From an uncultured Clostridia bacterium (GTDB lineage: Bacteria; Bacillota; Clostridia; Peptostreptococcales; Anaerovoracaceae): DNA of 14,043 nt. The translations under genes and the position numbers were made by a program. The DNA is taken from NCBI GenBank assembly GCA_938045615.1, contig CALIBC010000122.1, positions 1-14,043 on the forward strand, read 5' to 3'. Shown here piece by piece: positions 7,352 to 13,767 of this stretch (position 1 is the first letter of the stretch; each line of letters begins with the position of its first letter). The notes beneath the pieces are model-generated. The model saw only the letters and a program-made list of their open reading frames with translations, did no database searches and was not told where the DNA came from.

Positions 7352-8478
7352 CGATCGTATTAGATATTCTTTTTCAAGAGAACTCCTTAGATTATATTAT
7401 CTTGGAGGAACATCCTAAAAAAAGGGGACAAGATCAATGGGTTCCTGATAGATATTTGCGTGCAATGATAAATATTATTGTTACGGAAATGAATGTAAAA
7501 AATGTTTTCAGCTTTCAAACGCCGAGCATGTTTTTTATAAATTTTCGTAAAATCAATGAAGCTTTTAAAATAATCGAACAGTCGCGAAAAATAAAGAAAT
7601 TCTTGTTAGATCAATTAGGAGATTATCAAAATATGATCTTCTACGGAAATTATTATTCCTCTATTATACAATTGGCAGGTGTATCCCCTAAAAATATTCG
7701 CTTTATAGATCATGGAATCGAGTCTGTGGGAAGAATGATGCTTCATAAGAGTGAAGAGAATAATAAAACAAAAAAAATTCGTGATGTATTAAAAAATATC
7801 TTATATAACAAGATTGTATGCGTGCCAGCTATGATTGCACCACTAGCGTCTTTACGTGGTTATACGATGTTTCATAGGGCAGGTGATTGGTTTGAGCAAA
7901 TCGACTACCAAGATTTTTCCAATGCTTTTTTATCAAATATCCTTTTGGGCAGCAAGGAGTTATGTAAAGGAAAGAAGATAGGGCTTTTTCTCCCATATTC
8001 TCATTCAGAGTATGAATTTACTTTTTGTTGTGAGAAAAAAAGTTTACCGAACTCTTTTCCATTAATATGCAAAGATATATACAATGAAATTCTTTCAAGA
8101 GTGAAGGAAACTACCGATTTTGATGTTTTGCTGATTAAATACCACCCTGCATGGGATGATGGCATGGAAAAAGAAGAGATAGAAAACGAAAAAAATGAAA
8201 TGTTGAACATTTGTAAGCAATATAAAATAAATGCTATCTTTTTAGAGGATTTTTTTCAAAATAGACTGCTGACATATCTGCCGGCAGAATTGATTATAAA
8301 GCATCTAGGTATTTCAGTATTAATTACAATGGGATCTACAACAACATGGAATGCGGCAAGTGATGTATCAAAAGACAACTTACAAATACTATTCTTTGAT
8401 CCAGGATTTGGTCTTTTTCCAGAATTACAGTTGATTAATAATATCAATGTAAAGAAATATCGTACGATGTATAGTTGA
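7273..8478 (+). CDS. Putative sialyltransferase-like glycosyltransferase (polysialyltransferase/GT52-like)
   Basis: A 401-residue soluble-looking protein with no signal peptide. It carries the pattern of bacterial sialyltransferases: an acidic-x-Gly element (RFIDHGIES, D146-H-G148), a His-Pro motif in IKYHPAWDDG (H291-P292), YLPAELI (335-341) and a Ser/Thr cluster GSTTTWNA (354-361). In GT38/GT52-type enzymes the D/E-D/E-G motif supplies the base, HP binds the CMP phosphate and the Ser/Thr pair binds CMP. The middle residue of the first motif is His here rather than Asp or Glu. Downstream of a CMP-sugar pathway this would be the transferase for the activated sugar. ATG 7273 overlaps the phosphatase gene and has a GGGGGG-rich site 6 bases upstream; ATG 7288 is also possible. 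Codon use is visibly more A/T-rich than in the synthesis genes, suggesting separate acquisition. Confidence 0.62.
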   Translation: MCTRSMREIDKKDSRKKVGIIDCTNVAIVLDILFQENSLDYIILEEHPKKRGQDQWVPDRYLRAMINIIVTEMNVKNVFSFQTPSMFFINFRKINEAFKIIEQSRKIKKFLLDQLGDYQNMIFYGNYYSSIIQLAGVSPKNIRFIDHGIESVGRMMLHKSEENNKTKKIRDVLKNILYNKIVCVPAMIAPLASLRGYTMFHRAGDWFEQIDYQDFSNAFLSNILLGSKELCKGKKIGLFLPYSHSEYEFTFCCEKKSLPNSFPLICKDIYNEILSRVKETTDFDVLLIKYHPAWDDGMEKEEIENEKNEMLNICKQYKINAIFLEDFFQNRLLTYLPAELIIKHLGISVLITMGSTTTWNAASDVSKDNLQILFFDPGFGLFPELQLINNINVKKYRTMYS

Positions 8479-8770
8479 TATGTATATTAATCACAGATAA
8501 ATAAATTGCGAGAGACCTTGAAATAGCTTCTTTCTTGGCAATAAAATAGTATGAATAACACCTGTTTGATATAAGAATAATAAACGCAATAAAGTCAACG
8601 GAGACTCATTCCATGAATCGCATATTGTGCATAGGGACATTTCCCTGCCTGAGATCAAAGGCTTCCCAAGTCCGGTATATGTTTTTAATATGTGAAGTTT
8701 GAGTGGTGTAATATGATGAAGATCGACAGAGGCCTCGTATGGGATCTTCTATCGGTATGGAGGGCTGTGT
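8479..8770 (+). other. Degraded intergenic stretch, probable gene remnant
   Basis: 292 bases without an intact gene. Frame 8570-8695 is open for 41 codons and reads like real protein (HESHIVHRDISLPEIKGF, then PSPVYVFNM and a stop) but has no start codon. Overlapping it, a separate short frame from ATG 8613 gives MNRILCIGTFPCLR, reminiscent of a glycosyltransferase N-terminus, before stopping at 8702. A third short frame, 8713-8796, runs into the next gene. The pieces suggest one or more decayed glycan genes, but none is identifiable. No convincing promoter or terminator was seen. Confidence 0.35.
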
Positions 8771-9643
8771 ATGCTGGGAAAGGTTATACGCAATAGTTGT
8801 ATGGTTATCAAATCATTGCTTGGGGTCATGAATATTATACGTGTGCATTCTAGAATTGTAAGGAAGAGTAGTGAAAAAGCGGATCTTTTCGTTTTGGGAA
8901 ATGGAATCTCAACAGTTGGTTTTTTAAAAAAAAATGTGGAAGATATCCAATATAAGGATGTTTTATGTGTCAATAACTTTTTGAATACAGAGTGGTTTTC
9001 TGTGATAAAGCCAAGATATTGTGTGCTGATCGATCCCCTTTACTTTCGTGTAGAAGATTTGCCGAAGCACGCCCAAAAAGAGGTTTTACAGACGAAAGCA
9101 TCTTTACTGGAAAAGACGAACTGGCCATTGTATCTATATGTTCCACATTATGTGAAACACAGTGATTTTTCCAAAGAGATGAAGGCTAATAAAAATATAA
9201 AACTTACGTACATTCCACTAGTATCTTTTGCCGGATTTCATAGCATGAAGATTTTTTTAATGCGCAGGGGGCTTTGTATGCCGCATAGCCAAAATGTACT
9301 CGTGGCATCGCTTTTTCTATCACTCTTTCTTGGGTATTCTAATATATATTTGATTGGGGGAGAACATGATTGGGCTAAAACGATGTATGTTGATGACAAG
9401 AATTTTGTACGATATAAACCGGGACATTTCTATGATGAAAACAAGGAAAACGAAATTTTTTTAGATCAAACGGACCAACCTGATCATATAGGGGATGTGT
9501 TGGAAAAACTTGCGCTGATGTTTCGGGGATATGAGGAAGTAGCTGAAATGACAGCATGTTTTCATGCAAATATCTATAATATTACGCCAAACTCATTTAT
9601 TGACGCATTTCCGAGAGCGAATATAGATGCATGGAGAACTTGA
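8771..9643 (+). CDS. Putative glycosyltransferase of GT42/DUF115-like character
   Basis: A 290-residue protein starting at ATG 8771, 6 bases after GGAGGG. It has the order of motifs seen in the CstI-like sialyltransferase/DUF115 group. LFVLGNGIS (39-47) is comparable with GNGPS of GT42. CVNNF (66-70) is comparable with RCNQF. KPRYCVLIDPLYF (80-92) is next, and later HSQNVLVASLFLSLFLG and NIYLIGGEHDW (191-201) resemble the helix-strand core before the catalytic region. HFYDENKE (219-226) contains a histidine that could serve in catalysis. Resemblance is by eye only, and the overall family is not firmly recognised. With a sialyltransferase-like neighbour and CMP-sugar synthesis upstream, transfer of a nonulosonic acid is a reasonable guess. 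Base composition is A/T-rich like the flanking genes. The end overlaps the start of the acetyltransferase gene by 17 bp. Confidence 0.5.
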   Translation: MLGKVIRNSCMVIKSLLGVMNIIRVHSRIVRKSSEKADLFVLGNGISTVGFLKKNVEDIQYKDVLCVNNFLNTEWFSVIKPRYCVLIDPLYFRVEDLPKHAQKEVLQTKASLLEKTNWPLYLYVPHYVKHSDFSKEMKANKNIKLTYIPLVSFAGFHSMKIFLMRRGLCMPHSQNVLVASLFLSLFLGYSNIYLIGGEHDWAKTMYVDDKNFVRYKPGHFYDENKENEIFLDQTDQPDHIGDVLEKLALMFRGYEEVAEMTACFHANIYNITPNSFIDAFPRANIDAWRT

Positions 9644-10361
9644 TTCTTTGCACTACGAGGATTGGATGGAAAGCAGTATGGTCAAGGAACTTTTTAAGGA
9701 ATGGATAAAACATAACCCATTGGAAGGCGTGCGATGGATGAAGAATGCTTACCACCTAAAACGCAAATATCCTACCGTACAAATATTATATGGTACATAT
9801 GCATCTCAATGCGACATTGAGGAATATGTAACATTTTATATGTACGTTTCTGTGTGGAATGCCAAGATTGGACGCTGTACATATATTGCAAATCATAGCG
9901 TGATAAATAATGCAGATATTGGCAGATTTTGCTCCATAGGACCACATGTCACGATAGGTTATGGAATGCATCCTACGCGGAAATTTTTGTCTACGCATCC
10001 GGCTTTTTTTTCGACCCAAAAGCAGGCGCAGATAGCGTTTGCAGACAGGACTTATTTTGAGGAAGTAAAGAAAATCAAAATAGGTAATGATGTTTGGATT
10101 GGTGCTAACGTATATATATGTGATGGTGTAACGATAGGGGATGGCGCAATTGTTGCGGCAGGGGCTGTTGTGAATCGAGATGTGCCGCCATACGCTATTG
10201 TGGGGGGAGTGCCTACAAAAGTCATCCGCTATCGTTTTACAGAAGAGCAGATAAAAATTTTATTACATGATAAATGGTGGGATAAACCAATAGAATGGCT
10301 GAAAAAGCACTATAAAAAAACACATGATGTTGAGGAGTATATAAAATACATTGGATATTAA
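9627..10361 (+). CDS. Left-handed beta-helix (hexapeptide repeat) acetyltransferase, CatB/VatD-like
   Basis: A protein of up to 244 residues with isoleucine-rich hexapeptide repeats: IGRCTYIANHSVINNADIGR (81-100), FCSIGPHVTI (101-110) and IGNDVWIGANVYICDG (152-167). After these come GVTIGDGAIVAAGAVV and the family C-terminus PPYAIVGGVPTKVI (187-200). The loop GYGMHPT holds the likely catalytic histidine (H115), followed by STHPAFF, as in xenobiotic/CatB-type trimeric acetyltransferases. It should move acetyl from acetyl-CoA to a sugar hydroxyl or amine, here probably decorating the glycan. ATG 9627 overlaps the previous gene. ATG 9666 has AGGA at better spacing and may be the real start, shortening the protein by 13 residues. 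Enzyme class is secure; acceptor and start are not. Confidence 0.85.
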   Translation: MHGELDSLHYEDWMESSMVKELFKEWIKHNPLEGVRWMKNAYHLKRKYPTVQILYGTYASQCDIEEYVTFYMYVSVWNAKIGRCTYIANHSVINNADIGRFCSIGPHVTIGYGMHPTRKFLSTHPAFFSTQKQAQIAFADRTYFEEVKKIKIGNDVWIGANVYICDGVTIGDGAIVAAGAVVNRDVPPYAIVGGVPTKVIRYRFTEEQIKILLHDKWWDKPIEWLKKHYKKTHDVEEYIKYIGY

Positions 10362-10407
10362 CATCCTCATGCTGGGGCTTTTTGCGACCTGAGGTAGGGT
10401 GAATTGA

Positions 10408-10719
10408 AATCGTATTATGATGCCGAATGCACAATCGAATACAGATTGTTACTGGGCATATGAGGATTTTACGCACTATACGCTTTTTATAGCGGGGAGC
10501 TTGCTCTATGTACTGCGTGAGGCCGGCTTTACAAATATTGAGTTTCTTGATGTTGATGGGGTTGGAAATTCGAAAGGTTGGAAAAAGGTCGTTAAGGGCA
10601 GCCTTTTGAAAGCATACATTCGAAATAAGTTGTTTTGGAATAAGGTTACAGGAAGTGCATACCACGTGCCGAGTCCCATGATATTTACATGGGAGATTAA
10701 ATGCTTGGCGAGAAAGTAA
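10408..10719 (+). pseudogene. 3' stump of a class I SAM methyltransferase (5' end deleted)
   Basis: Only the C-terminal half of a methyltransferase remains: IMMPNAQSNTDCYWAYEDFTH, then LFIAGSLLYVLREAGF and NIEFLDVDG, followed by a basic tail. The P-N-A-Q and Y-E-D-F-T-H run followed by GSLLYVLREAGF is typical of the segment after the SAM domain in glycan methyltransferases. The SAM-binding glycine loop is absent, and an in-frame TGA lies at 10405-10407. A neighbouring frame reads GEL just before the break, so a frameshift near 10400 may add to the truncation. The first ATG (10417) is only an internal methionine. The stump lies about 40 bp before the IS30 left end, so loss of its 5' part may belong to the same rearrangement. 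Confidence 0.75.
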
Positions 10720-10745
10720 AAATCTTTGCTATTTCATGATATGGG

Positions 10746-10760
10746 GGCTTTTTAAGCCCT
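10746..10760. repeat. Perfect short inverted repeat next to the IS left end
   Basis: A palindrome-like GGGCTT-TTT-AAGCCC (6-bp stem, 3-base loop) between the methyltransferase stump and the IS30 end. It could act as a weak terminator for the upstream genes. No T-run follows it on either strand, so an intrinsic terminator is not supported. Confidence 0.35.
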
Positions 10761-10784
10761 TGAATTTACAATCTAAGTGCAACA
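10760..10784 (+). repeat. IS30 left inverted repeat
   Basis: The left end starts TTGAATTTAC and ends in TGCAACA. It matches the reverse complement of 11836-11860 at about 17 of 25 positions, with shared blocks TGAATT, CAA and TGCAAC. Confidence 0.65.
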
Positions 10785-10865
10785 AGCAGTAAAAAAAGAA
10801 AACGTGACACATAGGAAACTGATACAATGGTGTTTGCAAAGACCACATTGATCAAGGAGTATCCT

Positions 10866-11852
10866 ATGTGCCACTACCAGCATCTTACACTAATTGAGCG
10901 AGAAAAGATATCGTTTTTTCGCGCGCAGGGCAAAAATCTCTCGGTAATTGCCAAAGCGCTCGGACGTTCCAAGGCAACCATTTCAAGAGAACTACGGCGC
11001 AACGGCAGGGATGCCTTATATATTCCTGCAATCGCGCATAAACGGTATCGTACACGTCGCAAGAAATGCCGTCCACACAAAAAGCTGGACAATCCTGACC
11101 TACTTGCTCTCGTCAAAGACAAATTCATCAAACATCAATGGTCGCCGGAAGAAATCGCAGGACGTTTGCGTTTGAAAAGCATGGTGCATCCATCAGCTGC
11201 GCTACGATCTACCGGGGAATCTATGCAGGGCTGTTTGATGATGTGAAGCTGTCGCATGGAGCGCGCGGTGTGGTGCGAAAACTACGGCCACAAGGGAAAA
11301 ACACGCCATACGAAAGGGCATGCGGAGCGTCGTGGAAAAATTCGTATCAGCAACGAACTTGCTGCTCGTCCCCACGCAGCGAATCATCGGAGACGACTTG
11401 GTGATTGGGAAGGTGACACGGTTGCAGGAAAAACGGGGCGGGCATGTCTTGTTACGCTTGTCGACCGAAAGAGTCGCTTTGCCATTGGCGGCAAGGCGGA
11501 CAAGAAGAACGCGCGTGAAGTCAGCCGTGTCATTATATGTGCGCTCCGAGGGCTTCCCGTAAAAACTATTACGCCGGATCGTGGGATGGAATTTGCCCGT
11601 CATGCTGAGGTGACATCCGCGCTGCAAGTACCATTCTATTTCCCTCCGCCCCATCAGCCTTGGCAGAGGGGAACAAATGAAAATACAAACGGCTTGCTGC
11701 GTGAATATTTTCCGAAAGGACAGGATCTTACGGATATTTCGCAGGAGCGTATCCAAGAGGTTTTTGATGAACTAAATATGCGTCCTCGTAAATGCCTCGG
11801 CTATCGTATTCCCTAAGAGGTCTTCTATAAGAAACCGTTGCATTTGACTTGA
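10866..11852 (+). pseudogene. IS30-family transposase, two frameshifts and a premature stop
   Basis: The start ATG at 10866 has AAGGAG 6 bases upstream. The intact protein would have about 328 residues. The N-terminus has the IS30 helix-turn-helix (LSVIAKALGRSKATISRELR) and then WSPEEIAGRLRL. At about 11176 one base is missing: TTGAAAAG for an expected TTGGAAAAG, which would restore RLRLEKHGASIS. At about 11285-11300 one base is gained, returning to the first frame. The catalytic DDE core then reads DWEGDT (first Asp), TITPDRGMEF (second Asp) and NENTNGLLREYFPKG (Glu). A TAA at 11814 interrupts RIP-EVFYKK where the family has a tyrosine-type codon. The natural stop would be the TGA at 11850-11852. 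The enzyme is almost surely inactive as written. Confidence 0.85.
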
Positions 11853-11860
11853 CAATTCAC
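11836..11860 (-). repeat. IS30 right inverted repeat
   Basis: Read on the minus strand this begins GTGAATTGTC and ends TGCAACG, pairing with the left end at 10760-10784. It overlaps the last codons of the transposase, as is common for compact IS30 elements, and contains an outward-facing TTGACA. Confidence 0.65.
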
Positions 11861-11875
11861 CCCTGTAAATACAAT
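11849..11875 (+). promoter_or_regulatory. Candidate outward promoter spanning the IS30 right end
   Basis: TTGACA (11849-11854) inside the right inverted repeat is followed after 15 bases by TACAAT (11870-11875) in flanking DNA, reading toward the epimerase gene. The -35 is perfect, but the spacer is 2 bases shorter than ideal and the -10 has one mismatch. Hybrid promoters made by IS30-type ends are known. This one is a suggestion only. Confidence 0.35.
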
Positions 11876-11946
11876 ACCATCCCACTGTATCATATGTCCT
11901 TGGTATACAAAGTTTGAGTGAGCAGCTCTATTGGAAAAGAGGCTTT

Positions 11947-12921
11947 ATGAACTACCGTACAATTTCATTCCCCAAAAACAGTTTATTCCTTATCACAGGA
12001 GGTGCGGGGTTTATCGGCTCGAATCTGTGCGAGGCGATTCTGTCGATGGGGCATAGGGTTCGTGTGCTGGATAATCTGTCGACGGGATATGCGAGGAATA
12101 TAGAGGGATTTCGGGATAACCCGAAGTTTGAGTTCGTCGAGGGGGATATTCGGGATGCATCTCTCTGTGACCGTGTGTGTAAAGGTGCGGACTATGTGCT
12201 GCATCAGGCAGCAGCGGTGAGCGTCCCGGAGAGCATTGAGCAGCCGGTGGAGTATACACAGACGAACATCATGGGCACGGTCAATATGATGGAGGCTGCT
12301 GCGAAAAACGGCATCAAGAAGTTTACCTATGCCTCGAGTGCGGCGGTCTATGGCGATGACGAGACGATGCCGAAGCAGGAGGCGATTGTCGGCAATCGCC
12401 TGTCGACCTATGCCGTGACAAAGTTTGTCGCGGAGGAGTATGCCTATCAGTACACGAAACACTACGGGCTTGACTGCTATGGGATGCGGTACTTCAACGT
12501 GTATGGACGCCGACAGGACCCGAATGGGGCATATGCGGCAGTGATTCCGAAGTTCATCGAGTGTCTGCTCCGCGATGAGCCGCCGACGATCAACGGCGAC
12601 GGGGAGCAGTCGCGGGACTTCGTCTATGTCGAGGATGTTGTGCAGGCAAATCTTCTTGCGTGCGTCGCGTCGCATGAGGCTGCTGGTGAGGCATACAACG
12701 TCGCAGCCGGCAAGCGATCGAGCCTCAATGAGATGTATGTGGTGCTCAGTGACCTGTTTGGAAAAGACTTGAAGCCAATTTTTGGGCCGGAGCGCAAAGG
12801 TGATATTCGCCACAGCGGCGCGGACATCTCGAAGATTCGAAAGAACCTCGGCTATGCGCCGGAATATGATTTCGAGAAGGGGATCAAAGAAGCGATTCAG
12901 TGGTATAAAGAGAATTTGTAG
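11947..12921 (+). CDS. UDP-N-acetylglucosamine 4-epimerase family (WbpP/TviC-like NAD-dependent epimerase)
   Basis: An extended SDR of 324 residues that should interconvert UDP-GlcNAc(A) and UDP-GalNAc(A), or the hexoses, through a 4-keto intermediate. It has NAD-binding TGGAGFIG (17-24), LDNLSTG after beta-2, ASSAAVYGD (129-137) and the catalytic Y155-x3-K159. The segments RYFNVYGRRQDPNGAYAAVI and INGDGEQSRDF are the hallmark of the WbpP/TviC branch rather than classic GalE. The ATG at 11947 has AGAGG 4-5 bases upstream; an in-frame TTG at 11914 would add 11 residues and is less likely. The gene is clearly more G/C-rich than the glycosyltransferase block before the IS, so it may belong to an older part of the locus. 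Family assignment is strong; the exact sugar is inference. Confidence 0.9.
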   Translation: MNYRTISFPKNSLFLITGGAGFIGSNLCEAILSMGHRVRVLDNLSTGYARNIEGFRDNPKFEFVEGDIRDASLCDRVCKGADYVLHQAAAVSVPESIEQPVEYTQTNIMGTVNMMEAAAKNGIKKFTYASSAAVYGDDETMPKQEAIVGNRLSTYAVTKFVAEEYAYQYTKHYGLDCYGMRYFNVYGRRQDPNGAYAAVIPKFIECLLRDEPPTINGDGEQSRDFVYVEDVVQANLLACVASHEAAGEAYNVAAGKRSSLNEMYVVLSDLFGKDLKPIFGPERKGDIRHSGADISKIRKNLGYAPEYDFEKGIKEAIQWYKENL

Positions 12922-13151
12922 TATGAGTACATAGCCTAAGAATCTCCATAACACAATGTTTTTTGCATTAGCTGATAGGACATACAGATCTGCAAGTCAA
13001 AGGATGAGTAGTATGGTTTTAATATAGAGCCTTAATATGTGTCGGTGTTTATAGTATAAGCATAATCCCTTCTGTTATTTGAATATATGTCTGTTTGGTC
13101 AGAAAAAGCAAAATAATGGTTTGTGCGTTCTTTTATATCAAGTGGGTTATG

Positions 13152-13178
13152 TTGACTTTTGGAACTTGAGTTTATAAT
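13152..13178 (+). promoter_or_regulatory. Candidate promoter upstream of the small membrane protein
   Basis: TTGACT (13152-13157), a 15-base spacer and a perfect TATAAT (13173-13178). The -10 lies inside the IS30-end copy, where the other copy has TACAAT. The short spacer lowers confidence. Confidence 0.35.
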
Positions 13179-13214
13179 CTAAAGTACAACAGTAAATAAA
13201 ATAAAAACGTGACA
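13166..13214 (+). repeat. Orphan copy of the IS30 left end
   Basis: Compare 13166-13214 with 10760-10809. Both start TTGA(A/G)TTTA(C/T)AATCTAA, continue GT(G/A)CAACA, share an A-rich run, and reach ACGTGACA at nearly the same offset (42-43 bases in). Weaker similarity continues to about 13250, including TTTGC and an AAGGA ribosome-site region. No transposase follows. This is the remnant of a second, deleted or diverged IS30 copy. Confidence 0.7.
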
Positions 13215-13232
13215 TGTATGTTGTAATTTTGC

Positions 13233-13691
13233 TTGGCCATGATAAGGAAGAGTGGTTTGTTGAATTTTGTGCAGGGCCTATCTGTAAAATATACGTTTTA
13301 TGTAGCATTCTTTTTTCTGTTACTTAGTCTTAGAGTAGAAACACGGGCTCATATTAAGTCATTTATATACGAGTTTACCCTAGAGAAGGGTTTTTTGAAC
13401 TTTAATTACAATGGAGGGCTTATCTATGCTATGACAGATATATTTTTATACGCCATGATTACATTGTGTGTTGCTTATATCATACGTCATATCTGGATTA
13501 GAGATAATTTGGTGTTCGAATCAGACATGCTCCGAATTGTTGTTGTGTCGAGTAATCTCATAATTATGATAGCATGTATGGAGTATGTGCTCTATGAGGC
13601 TGTGTTGTCGGTAACACTCGATTGGCTGCTATTAGTTGGGGCGATTTTCTTGTTCGAGGTAAAACAGTTTTTATGGGGAAAATCGTTTTGA
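13233..13691 (+). CDS. Small multi-pass membrane protein of unknown function
   Basis: Not recognised. Up to 152 residues, with about four hydrophobic segments: YTFYVAFFFLLLSL near the N-terminus, IYAMTDIFLYAMITLCVAYI, LRIVVVSSNLIIMIACMEYV and LDWLLLVGAIFLFEV. Short charged loops and a basic end (KQFLWGKSF) follow this pattern. The layout vaguely recalls PsiE-type four-helix membrane proteins, but no specific motif supports that. The start is uncertain: TTG 13233, ATG 13239, or TTG 13254, which has AAGGA 7 bases upstream and gives the most compact N-terminus. The gene is alone, convergent with mtnA, and its leader seems to derive from an IS30 end. Confidence 0.6.
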   Translation: MAMIRKSGLLNFVQGLSVKYTFYVAFFFLLLSLRVETRAHIKSFIYEFTLEKGFLNFNYNGGLIYAMTDIFLYAMITLCVAYIIRHIWIRDNLVFESDMLRIVVVSSNLIIMIACMEYVLYEAVLSVTLDWLLLVGAIFLFEVKQFLWGKSF

Positions 13692-13767
13692 TTTTTGATA
13701 TGGGCTCTAACGTGAAAATATTAGATGCCGGATAATATCAAAAAAGCTCGACGTTAATAAGGTTACT

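Larger units (their letters stand above)
10760..11860 (+). mobile_element. Decayed IS30-family insertion sequence
   Basis: An element of about 1.1 kb bounded by imperfect inverted repeats of about 25 bases and filled by one IS30-type transposase frame on the plus strand. Size, single gene and close-fitting ends agree with the IS30 family. A target duplication cannot be defined with confidence, since IS30 duplications are only 2-4 bp. The transposase carries two frameshifts and a premature stop, so the copy is probably not autonomous. It separates the A/T-rich glycosyltransferase block from the more G/C-rich epimerase and mtnA side. Confidence 0.8.
12922..13232. other. Gene-free A/T-rich stretch containing an orphan IS30 end
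   Basis: About 310 bases with no plausible coding frame. The first 240 bases hold nothing recognisable: no clear hairpin terminator after the epimerase and no RNA gene. The last part contains the IS30 left-end copy at 13166-13214 and a weak promoter-like pair at 13152-13178. Confidence 0.6.

Noticed and set aside
10746..10760. Rho-independent terminator after the methyltransferase stump
   Set aside because: The inverted repeat GGGCTT-TTT-AAGCCC is real, but no T-run follows on either strand, so I list it only as a short repeat.
11983..12954. 323-codon open frame on the minus strand opposite the epimerase
   Set aside because: It lies fully antisense to a motif-complete epimerase, its translation is rich in Arg, His and Ile without any family pattern, and it has no convincing ribosome site. 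It is a by-product of G/C-rich codon use.
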